A stretch of 64,000 nucleotides of DNA from assembly GCF_008065375.1 (NCBI RefSeq), contig NZ_VJYI01000003.1:434001-498000 (forward strand), given 5' to 3'. The notes under the pieces were generated by a model that was not told where the DNA came from, searched no databases, and worked only from the letters and a program-made list of their open reading frames with translations. Below are positions 63,005-64,000 of this stretch, piece after piece. The translations under genes were made by a program, and so were the position numbers. Position 1 is the stretch's first letter; each line of letters opens with the position of its first letter. Origin of the DNA: Nonomuraea sp. SYSU D8015 (lineage in GTDB: Bacteria; Actinomycetota; Actinomycetes; Streptosporangiales; Streptosporangiaceae).

Positions 63005-64000
63005 GCCGGTTCCTTCCGTGAACACTGCGGAGGTCCAGCCCCGGCCGTCCGTTCGCAGGAGGACCGGGGCGGTTGCGGGCAGACTGCCATCTGTTCGGGG
63101 GCACCGGCCACCGGTTCCGGTGTGCGGGCGGGTGACAAAACCCCAACGCGGGAGTCGATCCTTTTCTCTCGGTGCAAGAAACCGACAGCACCAGGCGCGT
63201 CACGGCCCGCCCGGGCCAGCCGGTGGCACGCAGGGTGGCCAGTTCCGCGTCGCGTTCCCGTACGCCGAGATAGAGCACGTCGGCCACGGCCAGCGCGCCG
63301 AGCGCGAACATGATCGCGATCGCCGCGTCGTCCGCGGGCCTGGCCTGCACCACGATCGCCTCGCCGAGCAGCGAGCCGACGACCCGGCCGCGGAAGCCGT
63401 ACGTGACCACGAGCAGCACGCTGAGCGCGAACACGCACAGCATGAGTGTGACGGCGCCGAGCATCGTCCGGCCCGGCACCCTGGCCGGCCCCGCCAGGGC
63501 CAGCCCGGTCACGCCTCGCGGCGATCGGGCCCGGCGCGGGGCCCGCACCGCGGTGCGCACGGCCCCGATCGGCGGCACGGTGGAGGCCCGCCAGGCCGGG
63601 ACCGCCCTGGCGGCGAGCGCCAGGACCACGGCGGCGGGCACGGCCAGCAGCGCGCGCGGCAGCGACGCCTCCAGGCCGGACCACGACGACAGCGGTACGG
63701 CGAGCCCGGCCGCCAGCAGCCCGGCGACCAGCCCGATCGCGCCCACTTCCCACAACACCACCCCGAACAGCTTGCGCCGCGACCAGCCGAGACAGGACAG
63801 CACGCCCAGCTCCGTCCGCCGGGTGCTGACCATGGCGGAGGCGGCGTTCAGCACGAACAGCCCGCACACCGCCAGGATGAGCAGGAACAGCACCACCGAC
63901 TTGCGGTCGGCCTCGTCCAGGATGCGGTAGGCCGCGCCCTTGCCGACCCAGCCCTCCTGGAGGGTGAGCGGCGGGCGGCCGTACGAGCCGGCGGGCAGCG
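62994..64000 (-). pseudogene. FtsX-like ABC transporter permease, 3' truncated; 5' end outside window
   Basis: Enters from the right edge. Membrane helices VVLFLLILAVCGLFVLNAASA, LWEVGAIGLVAGLLAAGLAV, MLGAVTLMLCVFALSVLLVV and AIMFALGALAVADVLYL, with FtsX-type ELATLRATGWPGRAVTRLVLS. After LVLS, where another one or two membrane helices should follow, the reading changes to a tail of about 70 residues without membrane character (about 62994-63185) that looks like intergenic sequence. So the gene probably lost its 3' end at about 63185. MacB/LolC-type export function for the family. Confidence 0.7.

Noticed and set aside
1..64000. Prophage, integrative element or insertion sequence
   Set aside because: No integrase, transposase, phage structural gene, att duplication or terminal inverted repeat was recognised; the only tRNA (Sec) shows no repeated 3' end nearby.

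Overview
The window is high-GC actinomycete DNA. GTG starts are frequent, genes overlap by 4 bp (ATGA/GTGA), mycothiol-era thiol genes (ergothioneine) are present, and so are DUF574-, DUF397-, ECF-sigma- and PP2C-type genes. Together these suggest a Streptosporangiales-type organism (Nonomuraea-like); this is an inference from gene content, not a placement. No transposase, integrase, rRNA or CRISPR array was seen. One tRNA gene is present: tRNA-Sec.

Layout. 1-3.9 kb: two translationally coupled ATPase/LuxR-type regulators on the minus strand. 4.2-5.3 kb: a broken pectinesterase. 5.3-12.1 kb (minus): an ECF sigma factor, a zinc-finger anti-sigma factor and a complete ergothioneine operon egtABCDE. 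12.2-29.3 kb: a pectin/rhamnogalacturonan utilisation region. It has an intact operon on the minus strand (IclR regulator, lipoprotein binding protein, two ABC permeases, an unclassified 855-aa protein, GH105, KduI) and an intact Tat-exported GH28. These are flanked by decayed GH127, GH78, GDSL esterase, GH2 and GH43-like genes. 29.5-30.8 kb: a VapBC-like toxin-antitoxin pair with a relic second antitoxin and degenerate DNA. 30.8-42 kb: a complete selenocysteine system (selD, tRNA-Sec, selA, selB) leading into a selenocysteine formate dehydrogenase operon (fdhA with an in-frame UGA, fdhE, fdhB, an NrfD-type membrane subunit). 42-50 kb: an NDH-2-like flavoprotein with a divergent HxlR regulator, hydrolases, a penicillin-binding protein whose catalytic motifs are all lost, and an erythromycin-esterase-like protein. 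49.6-52.3 kb: a GntR regulator and CoA-transferase next to head-to-head remnants of an aldehyde dehydrogenase and glutaryl-CoA dehydrogenase. 52.3-64 kb: a C45-type amidohydrolase, an AA10 LPMO, a truncated Uma2 gene, a three-gene two-component system, a PP2C phosphatase with palindromes upstream, an ECF sigma/partner pair, a DUF574 methyltransferase, an EEP-family protein, a DUF397 gene and a truncated FtsX-type permease running off the end.

How it works together. The sel genes exist here to serve one visible client, fdhA, whose UGA at codon 192 is followed by a SECIS-like hairpin. The FDH subunits would pass electrons from formate to the membrane. The pectin locus can still import and process unsaturated oligogalacturonides, while several accessory debranching enzymes are dead. 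A recurring oddity is three places where two divergent genes have lost both 5' ends and are fused head to head (12.87, 19.09 and 51.71 kb). This could be genuine deletion between divergent promoters or a systematic assembly fault.
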